NCBI GenBank assembly: GCA_048262255.1
Contig: JBLXFH010000002.1
Coordinates: 248,001-312,000, forward strand
Length of the DNA: 64,000 bases
Direction of reading: 5' to 3'
DNA from: JABMNT01 sp048262255
GTDB lineage: Bacteria > Pseudomonadota > Alphaproteobacteria > Rhodospirillales > Casp-alpha2
Shown: piece by piece, positions 25,708 through 33,449 of the stretch
How the letters are laid out: each line of letters opens with the position of its first letter
How positions within the stretch are numbered: the stretch's first letter is position 1
The notes under the pieces: model-generated
Seen by the model: only the letters and a program-made list of their open reading frames with translations
Told to the model about the DNA's origin: nothing
The model's database searches: none
Made by a program: the position numbers and the translations under genes

Positions 25708-26675
25708 AACAGATGACCTACGCCGAAGCCGGACGCGAAGGACTGGCGGAAATGATGCGTGCCTATGCCAACGTTTGGGCATTGGGCGAAGACCTGGGGC
25801 GCGGTGGTGTGTTTGGTCAGTATCAGGGCATGCAGGCGGAATTTGGCGCGGATCGCATCGCCGATACACCGATCTCGGAAAGTTGCATAATGGGCGCCGC
25901 TGTCGGGGCTGCCATGATGGGGACCCGCCCGGTTGTCGAAATGCGGTTTTCCGATTTTGCTCTTTGCGCCGTCGATGAACTGGTCAATCAGGCGGCCAAG
26001 GCCCGCTACATGTTCGGCGGACAGGCCCGGGTGCCACTGGTGGTGCGCGAGCCATCGGGCATGTGGCGCTCTTCCGCGGCCCAGCATTCGCAGTTTCTCG
26101 AAGCCTGGTACGTGCATATCCCGGGCCTTGTCGTCGTCACCCCGGCGACACCCGCCGACAACAAGTCGCTGCTGATGGAATCCATCCGGTGCGATGATCC
26201 AGTTGTCTATATGGAACACAAAGACCTGTGGGGGCTTGAAGGCCCGGTTGATGATAACACGCCCGCCCTGCCCTTGGGTAAGGCCCGCATCGCCCGCGCA
26301 GGCAAAGACGTCACCCTCGTATCCTGGTCCGCGATGTTCCATCGCTGCATGGAGGCCGCCGACCATTTGGCCGAGAAAGGTATAGATGCGGAAGTCATTG
26401 ATCTGCGCACCCTGTGGCCCTGGGACCGGGAATGTGTGTTCGAAAGCGTGCGCAAGACGGGGCATCTGATCATCGTCCACGAGGCGGTGCGGGTTGGCGG
26501 CTTTGGCGCCGAGATTGCAGCAACGGTTAGCGAGGAACTGTTCAAGGACATGAAATCGCCGCCCCTGCGTCTGGCCGCACCACGCATCCCCATCAGCTAT
26601 GCGCCGACCATGGAAAACGAAGTCCGAGTCACGACACCACAAATTGTTGAAGCCACATTGAAACGAGTTGGATAA
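25704..26675 (+). CDS. Thiamine diphosphate-dependent dehydrogenase E1 beta subunit
   Basis: A 323-residue transketolase-like E1-beta. It has the N-terminal LGEDLGRGGVFGQYQGM stretch and DTPISE with the conserved Glu that activates thiamine. The C-terminal transketolase domain ends in PRIPISYAPTMENEV. It is translated by a 4-base overlap with the alpha gene, and the following thiamine enzyme starts 4 bases after its stop. Together the subunits form an alpha2beta2 E1. Substrate is undetermined. Confidence 0.85.
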   Translation: MKQMTYAEAGREGLAEMMRAYANVWALGEDLGRGGVFGQYQGMQAEFGADRIADTPISESCIMGAAVGAAMMGTRPVVEMRFSDFALCAVDELVNQAAKARYMFGGQARVPLVVREPSGMWRSSAAQHSQFLEAWYVHIPGLVVVTPATPADNKSLLMESIRCDDPVVYMEHKDLWGLEGPVDDNTPALPLGKARIARAGKDVTLVSWSAMFHRCMEAADHLAEKGIDAEVIDLRTLWPWDRECVFESVRKTGHLIIVHEAVRVGGFGAEIAATVSEELFKDMKSPPLRLAAPRIPISYAPTMENEVRVTTPQIVEATLKRVG

Positions 26676-26679
26676 CAGA

Positions 26680-28413
26680 ATGCCCGATACAAACGAAATG
26701 ACCGGCGGCGAAGCTCTCGCCCGCATGCTGAAAGCCTTCAAGATCGGCCCCATGTTCGGCATGGGCGGCTTTCAGTTGCTTCCCTTTTATGATGCAGCCC
26801 GGCGCCACGGCCTCAACCACAACCTAATCAATGATGAACGCTGCGGCGTTTTCGCCGCCGACGCCTACGCCAAGGTCAGTGGCCGGGTGGGCGTGTGCGA
26901 CGCGACGCTCGGGCCGGGCGCAACCAATCTGGTGACCGGGCTGGTCGAGGCACTGAACGCCGGTTCGCCGCTGGTCGTGCTGATCGGCGATACGCATCGT
27001 GCGCATTCATGGAAGAACATGACCCAGGAAACACACCAGATGGACATCCTGAAGCCCGCCTGTAAGGAAATCCTGCGGGTCGAGATGATTGAGCGCATTC
27101 CGGAGCTGATCCGCCGCGCCTTCGCCGTCGCCACCAGCGGCCGGCCGGGTCCGGTAGTCGTCGCCGTGCCGGAAGACATCTGCCACGGCACCTATCATTT
27201 TGACCCCGATGACTTTGACATCGATCCGTGTTTTGAAAGCGCGCCCAGCCTGCGCACCCGCGCCGCCAAGGACGCCGTTGAACAGGCCGCTCAACTGATC
27301 GCGAACGCCCGGCGCCCGATGATTCTCTGCGGCGGCGGTGTGCATATCAGTTTTGCCCACGACGCCCTTTTCGCCTTTGCCATCGCCAACAACATTCCCG
27401 TCGCCCATACCATGTCGGGCAAGGGCGCCATCGCCTGCACCCATCCCTTGAGCGCCGGGCTGTTCGGTCGCTATGACCGCATCGCCAATGATCTGATCTC
27501 CCAGTCCGACTGCCTGCTGGTCGTCGGCTGCAAGCTGGGAGAAATCGCCACCAAGCGTTACAGTCTTCCAGCGCCCGACCAGACCCTGATCCATATGGAG
27601 ATCGTCGCTGAAGAGTTTGATCGTACGCTCCAACCAACGCTGCGCCTGTGGGCCGACGCGCGGGACGGTCTCAGCGACCTGCACGAAGCGGTCGCGCGCA
27701 TTGATGCCGGCCTTGGTGCCAAAAACGCCGTTTACGCAAAATCCGTCCCCATCGCCATGGCCACCTGGCGCAAGGGCGTCGAGGCGCGCATGACCTCATC
27801 AGAGCGGCCCATCGACATGGCGCGGGTCATGCTGGAGCTCAATAATACCCTGCCGGAAGACGCGATCCTCGTTGCTGACGGCGGTTTCGCAGCGCACTGG
27901 GGCGGGTTGCTGTATGATACCAAAAAAGCCGGTCGTGGGTTCGTGCCGGACCGGGGCTTCGCCTCCATCGGCTACGGCCTGCCGGGCGCCATGGGCTCTG
28001 CGCTCGCCGCCCCAGACCGCCCTGTCGTCTCGATCACCGGCGATGGCGGTTTTAATATGGTTTTGGGCGAGCTGGAAACAGCGCGGCGCATGGGGCTGGT
28101 GTTCACCCTGATTATCGTCAACAACGCCGCGTCGGGTTATGTGAAGGCGCTGCAACACCTAATGTTCGGTGAGGGCAATTACCAGTCCAGCGATCTGGTT
28201 GAGCAGAACTACGCCCAACTGGCGGAGGTGTTCGGCTGTCAGGGCATCCGTGTTGAAGACCCGGACCAACTGGCCGACGCCTTAAAAACCGCCATGGCGA
28301 CAAAGGACCGCCCGACCATCCTTGATCTGGTCGTCACCCGCGACCCGGCGAAAATGCTGCCGGGCGTCGATAACCGCACGGCGAAGATTAAAAAGGGCGA
28401 CCGGGTGGCGTAA
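26680..28413 (+). CDS. Acetolactate-synthase-like thiamine diphosphate enzyme
   Basis: A 577-residue three-domain ThDP enzyme (N-terminal Pyr, central Rossmann-like, C-terminal PP domain) of the acetohydroxyacid synthase/benzoylformate decarboxylase superfamily. The catalytic Glu is in NDERCGVFAADAYAK near residue 45; TPP binding is at GDGGFNMVLGELE near 450 with the distant NNAASGYV. No regulatory small subunit lies nearby, so a catabolic lyase or decarboxylase is more likely than IlvB. ATG 26680 is preferred to an upstream TTG that would overlap the E1-beta gene. Third gene of an operon with the E1 subunits. Confidence 0.82.
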   Translation: MPDTNEMTGGEALARMLKAFKIGPMFGMGGFQLLPFYDAARRHGLNHNLINDERCGVFAADAYAKVSGRVGVCDATLGPGATNLVTGLVEALNAGSPLVVLIGDTHRAHSWKNMTQETHQMDILKPACKEILRVEMIERIPELIRRAFAVATSGRPGPVVVAVPEDICHGTYHFDPDDFDIDPCFESAPSLRTRAAKDAVEQAAQLIANARRPMILCGGGVHISFAHDALFAFAIANNIPVAHTMSGKGAIACTHPLSAGLFGRYDRIANDLISQSDCLLVVGCKLGEIATKRYSLPAPDQTLIHMEIVAEEFDRTLQPTLRLWADARDGLSDLHEAVARIDAGLGAKNAVYAKSVPIAMATWRKGVEARMTSSERPIDMARVMLELNNTLPEDAILVADGGFAAHWGGLLYDTKKAGRGFVPDRGFASIGYGLPGAMGSALAAPDRPVVSITGDGGFNMVLGELETARRMGLVFTLIIVNNAASGYVKALQHLMFGEGNYQSSDLVEQNYAQLAEVFGCQGIRVEDPDQLADALKTAMATKDRPTILDLVVTRDPAKMLPGVDNRTAKIKKGDRVA

Positions 28414-28480
28414 ACGGCAACACTTTCGCGACATGTAAAAAACCTGTACTTTCCATTCATGTCATGAAATGGAAACAAGA

Positions 28481-29122
28481 ATGACTTACGAAAGCTGGTT
28501 GATCTTTGTTACCGTCTGGACCGCATCGGGGCTTGTATTGGGACCCAATGCGCTCAATTGCATGGCCGTTGCTTCGGCCAATGGATTCAGAAAATCCATG
28601 TGGGCCATTTTGGGCATTCTGATCGCGTCGTTCGCCCACATAACCGCCGTTGCTTTGGGTGTTGCCGCCGTCCTCCTCGCCAATGCCTGGCTGTTTTCCG
28701 CACTGAAACTCTGCGGTGCGGCCTATCTGGTGTGGATGGGCATTTCCCTGTGGCGCAATAATGCAGCGCTTCCCGATACCCCCCATCAAAAGCCCTTATG
28801 CCGCGCCACCCTAGTCCGGAATGCCTTTTTCATTTCCATGAGTAACCCGAAAGCCATTGTCTGCTATCTGGCCGTGTTCTCGCAGTTTATCAACCCCGGT
28901 GCTGCGTTAGCTCCGCAATTGGTTATGCTGGTGCCAACCGCCATGGTCATAACGGTCTGTATTTATATTTTCTACAGCGCCCTTGGCCTCGGATTTCGCC
29001 AGTTTCTCGGCACGGCCCGGCGACGCCTGGTCTTCAACCGCTCAGTGGGCGCATTCTATATATTTGCCGGCATGGCACTCGCAGCATCCGATTACCAGCC
29101 CCCTGCCCCGAAACGCACTTAA
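28481..29122 (+). CDS. LysE/RhtB family exporter
   Basis: A 213-residue inner-membrane protein with about six hydrophobic segments, of the LysE/RhtB amino-acid efflux family. Typical features are the early loop GLVLGPNALNCMAVASANGFRKS, the next helix, then YLVWMGISLWR and FFISMSNPKAIVCYLAVFSQFI. Length matches RhtB. The substrate is unknown. ATG 28481 has GGAAACAAGA upstream; 28469 is an alternative. It may be read from its own promoter, 67 bases downstream of the ThDP gene. Its 3' end overlaps the distal, probably untranslated, part of the ArfA-like frame on the other strand. Confidence 0.82.
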   Translation: MTYESWLIFVTVWTASGLVLGPNALNCMAVASANGFRKSMWAILGILIASFAHITAVALGVAAVLLANAWLFSALKLCGAAYLVWMGISLWRNNAALPDTPHQKPLCRATLVRNAFFISMSNPKAIVCYLAVFSQFINPGAALAPQLVMLVPTAMVITVCIYIFYSALGLGFRQFLGTARRRLVFNRSVGAFYIFAGMALAASDYQPPAPKRT

Positions 29123-29296
29123 GCAACCGAAACGCCTCGTCATCAGGCCCCCAAAATCAAAACCCCGGCGCGACGGCCGGGGGTTGAAGGTCTGTTTATG
29201 TTTGAGCTTGCGGGTGTATCGGGTTTTATCCTGCACCACCCGCTTTCGGTATTTCGCGGACCGGAGATCCGCCGCGATCATATTGCGTTTCTTCAT
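29042..29296 (-). CDS. arfA: ArfA-like alternative ribosome-rescue factor with an internal terminator
   Basis: A short basic protein: the first ~36 residues (MKKRNMIAADL then KYRKRVV then RYTRKLKHK) resemble the active N-terminal part of ArfA, which recruits RF2 to ribosomes stalled on stop-less mRNA. A textbook ribosome site AGGAGG lies 5 bases before ATG 29296. From codon 37 the frame runs through a perfect intrinsic terminator (29163-29182, then T-rich), so most transcripts should end without a stop codon. This is the hallmark control of arfA, where tmRNA tags and destroys the product unless trans-translation fails. The remaining frame (to codon 84) runs antisense into the LysE gene and is probably rarely translated. 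The identity rests on a short match. Confidence 0.7.
   Translation of the reverse strand: MKKRNMIAADLRSAKYRKRVVQDKTRYTRKLKHKQTFNPRPSRRGFDFGGLMTRRFGCLSAFRGRGLVIGCCECHAGKYIECAH
29153..29182 (-). terminator. Intrinsic terminator inside the arfA-like frame
   Basis: On the minus strand CCCCGGC-CGTCGC-GCCGGGG (29182 to 29163) is a 7-bp perfect stem followed by TTTTGATTTT. It falls at codons 38-48 of the ArfA-like gene, so it truncates the message before any stop codon. Confidence 0.8.
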
Positions 29297-29305
29297 GGTC
29301 TCCTC

Positions 29306-29323
29306 CTGTTCATAAACGAACAG
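29306..29323 (-). promoter_or_regulatory. Inverted repeat just 5' of the arfA-like ribosome site
   Basis: CTGTTC-N6-GAACAG, whose right arm runs straight into AGGAGG. In RNA it would make a 6-bp stem next to the ribosome site. It resembles neither the E. coli nor the alphaproteobacterial LexA box in spacing. Just upstream on the minus strand is TATAAA, which may be the -10 element. Confidence 0.4.
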
Positions 29324-29358
29324 CGGTTTATAGCGCCTATCCTTTCAAAAAAGCACAA

Positions 29359-29391
29359 AAAAACCGGAGCCGTAGGATGGCTCCGGTTTTT
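29359..29391 (-). terminator. serA operon terminator
   Basis: On the minus strand, A-rich then CCGGAGCC-ATCCTAC-GGCTCCGG followed by a run of seven T. With flanking A/T pairs the stem reaches about 13 bp. It lies 23 bases after the serA stop and, being A/T symmetric, may work in both directions. Confidence 0.9.
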
Positions 29392-29413
29392 AATTTGTAT
29401 TACCGTTCAGACT

Positions 29414-30991
29414 CTAGAAGTGCATGGCCTTGACCATGACCACGTGCTCCAGTTCGCAAACTTGCTGGATCACGTCAGCCCCCGGCTCACCATCCACCTC
29501 AATCAAGGCGATGGCGTTGCCGCCTTCGCTGGCGCGGCCCAGGCTGAAGGTTGCGATATTGACGCCCGCGTTCCCCAGCACCGTACCCAGCTTGCCGATA
29601 AAGCCCGGTTTGTCGTTATTGGTCACATAGAGCATGTTGGCGCCCAAACGCGCATCGATAGGAATTTCCTTGATCTGCACGAGACGCGGTTCTGTACCGT
29701 TGAACAGAGTTCCGGCGACGCTGCGCGTCTGGGTTTCGGTGGTGACCGTCAGCTTGATCAGGGTGTGGTAAGCGCCCGCCTTCTCGCGGGTGACTTCACT
29801 CACCTCGATATCGCGCTCCTTGGCAATCACCGGCGCTGAAACCATATTGACGCCTTCCATCAAAGGCGCCAGCAGGCCCTGCAGAACCGCCGCCGTCAGC
29901 GGTTTAACGTTCAATTCGGCAACCGCCCCTTCGTACTCGATGGTGATTTTCTTGAACGCCGTCTGCGTCGCTTGCCCGGCGAAACTGCCCAGTTGTTCGG
30001 CCAGTTTCATATAAGGTGTCAGACGAGGCGCTTCTTCCGCACTGACCGACGGCATGTTGAGCGCGTTGGTCACCGCCCCGGTCAGCAGATAATCGGCCAT
30101 CTGCTCGGCCACCTGTTCGGCGACCTTTTCCTGGGCTTCCGTTGTCGAAGCACCCAGATGCGGCGTCGCCACCAGGTTTTCAATACCGAACAGGGCGTTG
30201 TCCTTGGCCGGTTCTTCCTGAAATACATCAAGCGCCGCCGAAGCGACCTTACCGGATTCCAGCGCGGCCTTCAGATCAGCCTCAACCACCAAACCGCCAC
30301 GCGCGCAATTGATAATCCGCACGCCGTCTTTCATCTTGGCGATGTTCTTGGCGTTGATGATGTCGCGAGTCTGGTCGGTAAGCGGCGTATGCAGGCTGAT
30401 GAAATCGGCCCGGGCAAACAGCTCGTCCAGTTCAACCTTCTCGATGCCCAGATCCGTGGCCCGTTCCGGGGTCAGGTAGGGATCGAAACCCACAACCTTC
30501 ATTTTTAGCCCAATGGCCCGATCGGCAAAGATAGAACCGATATTGCCACAGCCGATGACACCAACCGTTTTGCCGGTCAATTCAACGCCCATGAAACGGG
30601 ATTTTTCCCATTTCCCGGCGTGGGTTGAGGCATTGGCCTGCGGGATGTCGCGAGCCAGCGCAAGCATCATGGCGATGGCATGTTCCGCCGTTGTCACGGA
30701 ATTGCCAAACGGCGTATTCATGACAACGATGCCTTTTTGGGTGGCCGCCGGAATATCCACGTTATCAACACCGATCCCGGCCCGACCAATCACCTTCAGA
30801 TTGGTCGCATTGGCGATAATATCGCCTTTCGCTTTGGTCGAAGAGCGGATGGCCAAACCATCATAGTTACCGATGATGGCAGCCAGTTCTTCCGGGCTTT
30901 GACCGGTAATGACATCCACTTCAATACCTCTGGCTTTGAAGCAATTTTCGGCCAGCGGGCTCATTTTATCTGAGATAAGTACTTTAGGCAT
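29414..30991 (-). CDS. serA: D-3-phosphoglycerate dehydrogenase
   Basis: A 525-residue enzyme catalysing the first step of serine synthesis, NAD-dependent oxidation of 3-phosphoglycerate. The NAD motif is VGVIGCGNIGSIFADRA near residue 145, the catalytic Arg lies in NCARGGLVVEADL near 235, Glu in QEEPA near 260, and His in ATPHLGASTTEAQEKV near 285. The long form carries an intervening ASB domain and a C-terminal ACT domain (MLYVTNNDKPGFIGKLG), where serine feedback is expected. It lies 12 bases downstream of serC in the same operon and is followed by a strong terminator. Confidence 0.95.
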   Translation of the reverse strand: MPKVLISDKMSPLAENCFKARGIEVDVITGQSPEELAAIIGNYDGLAIRSSTKAKGDIIANATNLKVIGRAGIGVDNVDIPAATQKGIVVMNTPFGNSVTTAEHAIAMMLALARDIPQANASTHAGKWEKSRFMGVELTGKTVGVIGCGNIGSIFADRAIGLKMKVVGFDPYLTPERATDLGIEKVELDELFARADFISLHTPLTDQTRDIINAKNIAKMKDGVRIINCARGGLVVEADLKAALESGKVASAALDVFQEEPAKDNALFGIENLVATPHLGASTTEAQEKVAEQVAEQMADYLLTGAVTNALNMPSVSAEEAPRLTPYMKLAEQLGSFAGQATQTAFKKITIEYEGAVAELNVKPLTAAVLQGLLAPLMEGVNMVSAPVIAKERDIEVSEVTREKAGAYHTLIKLTVTTETQTRSVAGTLFNGTEPRLVQIKEIPIDARLGANMLYVTNNDKPGFIGKLGTVLGNAGVNIATFSLGRASEGGNAIALIEVDGEPGADVIQQVCELEHVVMVKAMHF

Positions 30992-31003
30992 TTCTATTCT
31001 CCC

Positions 31004-32179
31004 TTACGCCGCATCGCGGGTTTCGAGGCGGACGCATTCGAGCGCCCATTCAATCCAAGGGAAAATTGCCTTCAGATCATTCGTTTCAATGGTCGCACCG
31101 GCCCATATCCGCAGGCCCGCCGGGGCATCGCGGTAATAGGTGATGTCATATGCCACAGCTTCGGCATCCAGCATCGCCGTCAGGCGTCGAACCGCCACAT
31201 CCTGGTCTTCGTCGGAAAGCGCTGTCAGCCAGGGCGCGACGATTTTCAGACAGACGGACGTGGTAGAACGGGTTTCAGGGACTTCCGCCAGAAAGGCAAA
31301 GTCCGAGTTGCCCTCAACCCATTCGGCAATGGCTGCCGCATTGGCATCCGCACGGGAGATCAGGCCCTTCAGGCCCCCAACTGATTTTGCCCACGTCAAC
31401 CCATCCAGAGCGTCTTCAACAACCAGCATGGATGGCGTATTGATGGTCTCGCCCTTGAACACGCCAGAGATCAGCTTGCCGCCTTTGGTCAGGCGAAAGA
31501 TTTTTGGCATCGGCCATGCGGGTGTGTAGCTTTCCAAACGCGCAACCGCACGCGGGCTGAGAACCAGCATACCGTGCTGGGCTTCACCACCCAGCACCTT
31601 CTGCCAGGAGTACGTCACCACATCCAACTTCTCCCAAGGCAGATCCATGGCAAAGGCCGCCGACGTGGCATCACAAATCGTCAGCCCCTCACGGTCGTCG
31701 GCAATCCAGTCGCCATTGGGGACTCGCACACCAGACGTGGTTCCGTTCCAGGTGAACACAACATCATTGGCAAAATTGACTTTGCCAAGATCCGGCAACT
31801 TGCCGTAATCAGCAAAGTGTTCTGTCACATTGTCGAGCTTCAATTGTTTTAAGACATCATTGACCCAACCGGAGCCAAAGCTCTCCCAGGCCAGCATCTC
31901 GACGCCGCGCTCACCGAGCAGCGACCACAAGGCCATTTCAACAGCACCGGTATCCGATGCGGGGACAATACCAATCAGATAGTCATCGGGCAGGCCGAGG
32001 ACTTCGCGCGACTGATTGATAACGTCATTCAGGCGTTCCTTGCCAATTTTGGCACGGTGAGAGCGACCCAGAACTGCGTTTTGCAGAACATCAGGGGTCC
32101 AACCTGGGCGTTTGGCACAGGGGCCGGATGAAAAACAGGGATTAGACGGCCGAAGGGCCGGTTTTGCAGGATTCGTCAT
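31004..32179 (-). CDS. serC: Phosphoserine aminotransferase
   Basis: A 391-residue PLP enzyme for the second step of serine synthesis and, in B6 synthesis, for phosphohydroxythreonine. It is the alphaproteobacterial/archaeal-type SerC, longer than the E. coli form. The start NPCFSSGPCAKRPGW is diagnostic, and the PLP Lys is in DVVTYSWQKVLGGEAQHGM near residue 190. ATG 32179 follows AAGGAGAT; an upstream frame extension lacks a site. First gene of serC-serA. It diverges from the CheB-like gene. Confidence 0.93.
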   Translation of the reverse strand: MTNPAKPALRPSNPCFSSGPCAKRPGWTPDVLQNAVLGRSHRAKIGKERLNDVINQSREVLGLPDDYLIGIVPASDTGAVEMALWSLLGERGVEMLAWESFGSGWVNDVLKQLKLDNVTEHFADYGKLPDLGKVNFANDVVFTWNGTTSGVRVPNGDWIADDREGLTICDATSAAFAMDLPWEKLDVVTYSWQKVLGGEAQHGMLVLSPRAVARLESYTPAWPMPKIFRLTKGGKLISGVFKGETINTPSMLVVEDALDGLTWAKSVGGLKGLISRADANAAAIAEWVEGNSDFAFLAEVPETRSTTSVCLKIVAPWLTALSDEDQDVAVRRLTAMLDAEAVAYDITYYRDAPAGLRIWAGATIETNDLKAIFPWIEWALECVRLETRDAA

Positions 32180-32343
32180 TTTATCTCCTTCCTTGCAGAA
32201 GGGACGCACCTCGTTGGGGAGGTGTGGCCCACCGCGCTTATATGGCGGAGAAAAGGGCGCGTCAAGATCATGAATTGGGGGAAATCAAAGAAAAATTATT
32301 CAGGACTTGTTGTGCCCGTGGCGTCGATTTAAAACCCACACAA

Positions 32344-33447
32344 ATGATAGATACAACAAGCTCAGCCCTATCCGACAAACCGGTGGTCATGATCATTGCC
32401 GAGCCTGGCATTGTCGCAGACCACATAAACAGCGCGATTCAAAACGCAAACGACCTGATGGTGCTCGGGCCGTTTCCTCAAAGTGTCGAAGGCATTTCCA
32501 AACTCAGGCGGCAGCACGTTGACGCCATCATCATCGATATTGGAATGCGCCACGAAAACGCTCAGGTCATCATCAATCGCATCATGAAGATTGATCAGGA
32601 TGCCAAAATCATCATGACCGCGACCCTGTCATTCACCAATGTCAAAAAAAGCATGACCGGGTTTGATAAAGGTGCGGCGGGCTTCATTCAAACGCCGGCC
32701 GATTTCACGCAAAAAAAATCAAAGTCTGAATTCAACAATCAGCTGATGCGTGAGATACGACTCCTCGCGCAAGCCAGACGGAAACAAGGGGTCCGGCGAA
32801 TTGACGGAACCCGGGTCATGCCGAAACCGCCAAGCAAGCCAGCCGTCCTGAGGCCTTTTCAGGAACGCAGACCTGACGTTATCGCCATCGCCAGCTCAAC
32901 AGGAGGACCGCAAGCCCTCTACAGTCTGCTTGAGCACTTGACCCTGAACTTTGGTGTTCCTGTCCTGATCACCCAGCATATGCCGAAAACCTTTACGACC
33001 GTACTTGCAAACAATCTATCTGTCCGCACGGGAAAGAAAATCCTTGAAGCAACGGATGGAGCCCCGGTTCTGCCTGGAACGGTCTATATTGCGCCGGGCG
33101 ATTTTCATATGACCGTCGTTTCCAAAAACAATCTCAAATACATTAAGCTCACACAGGACCCGCCCATCAATTTCTGTCGACCAAGCGCCGACCCTATGCT
33201 GGAAAGCATCGCCCGGGCCTATGGGGCAAAAGTCTGCGTGGTCGTTCTGACCGGCATGGGCAAAGATGGAAAAGACGGCGCAAAGCTGGTGGTTGATAGC
33301 GGAGGTCAGGTCATTGCCCAGGATTTCGAAACCAGCGCCGTATGGGGCATGCCCGGCGCTGTTGCCGATGCCGGATACTGCAGCAAAATTCTGCCGCTCG
33401 ATTCCATAGCACCTTTACTGAACAGTCTGCTGACCGGCAGGACCTGA
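32344..33447 (+). CDS. CheB-like methylesterase with a degenerate receiver domain
   Basis: A 367-residue two-domain protein. The C-terminal domain is an intact CheB methylesterase/deamidase: Ser185 in SSTGGP, His212 in TQHMP and Asp308 in GMGKDG. The N-terminal receiver-like domain keeps a possible phospho-Asp (65, in IIIDIGM) but has AE where the acidic pair belongs and Thr117 where the conserved Lys before Pro should be, so ordinary phosphorylation control is doubtful. The start is uncertain: the frame is open to 32164 and no ribosome site stands out. No other chemotaxis genes lie in the window. Confidence 0.78.
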   Translation: MIDTTSSALSDKPVVMIIAEPGIVADHINSAIQNANDLMVLGPFPQSVEGISKLRRQHVDAIIIDIGMRHENAQVIINRIMKIDQDAKIIMTATLSFTNVKKSMTGFDKGAAGFIQTPADFTQKKSKSEFNNQLMREIRLLAQARRKQGVRRIDGTRVMPKPPSKPAVLRPFQERRPDVIAIASSTGGPQALYSLLEHLTLNFGVPVLITQHMPKTFTTVLANNLSVRTGKKILEATDGAPVLPGTVYIAPGDFHMTVVSKNNLKYIKLTQDPPINFCRPSADPMLESIARAYGAKVCVVVLTGMGKDGKDGAKLVVDSGGQVIAQDFETSAVWGMPGAVADAGYCSKILPLDSIAPLLNSLLTGRT

Positions 33448-33449
33448 GA

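Noticed and set aside
24937..26762. Long frames opposite the E1 alpha and beta genes
   Set aside because: Shadows of thiamine-enzyme genes; both real genes have motifs, these have none.
29306..29323. LexA/SOS box before the arfA-like gene
   Set aside because: CTGTTC-N6-GAACAG has spacing unlike the E. coli box (CTGT-N8-ACAG) and unlike the alphaproteobacterial GTTC-N7-GTTC.
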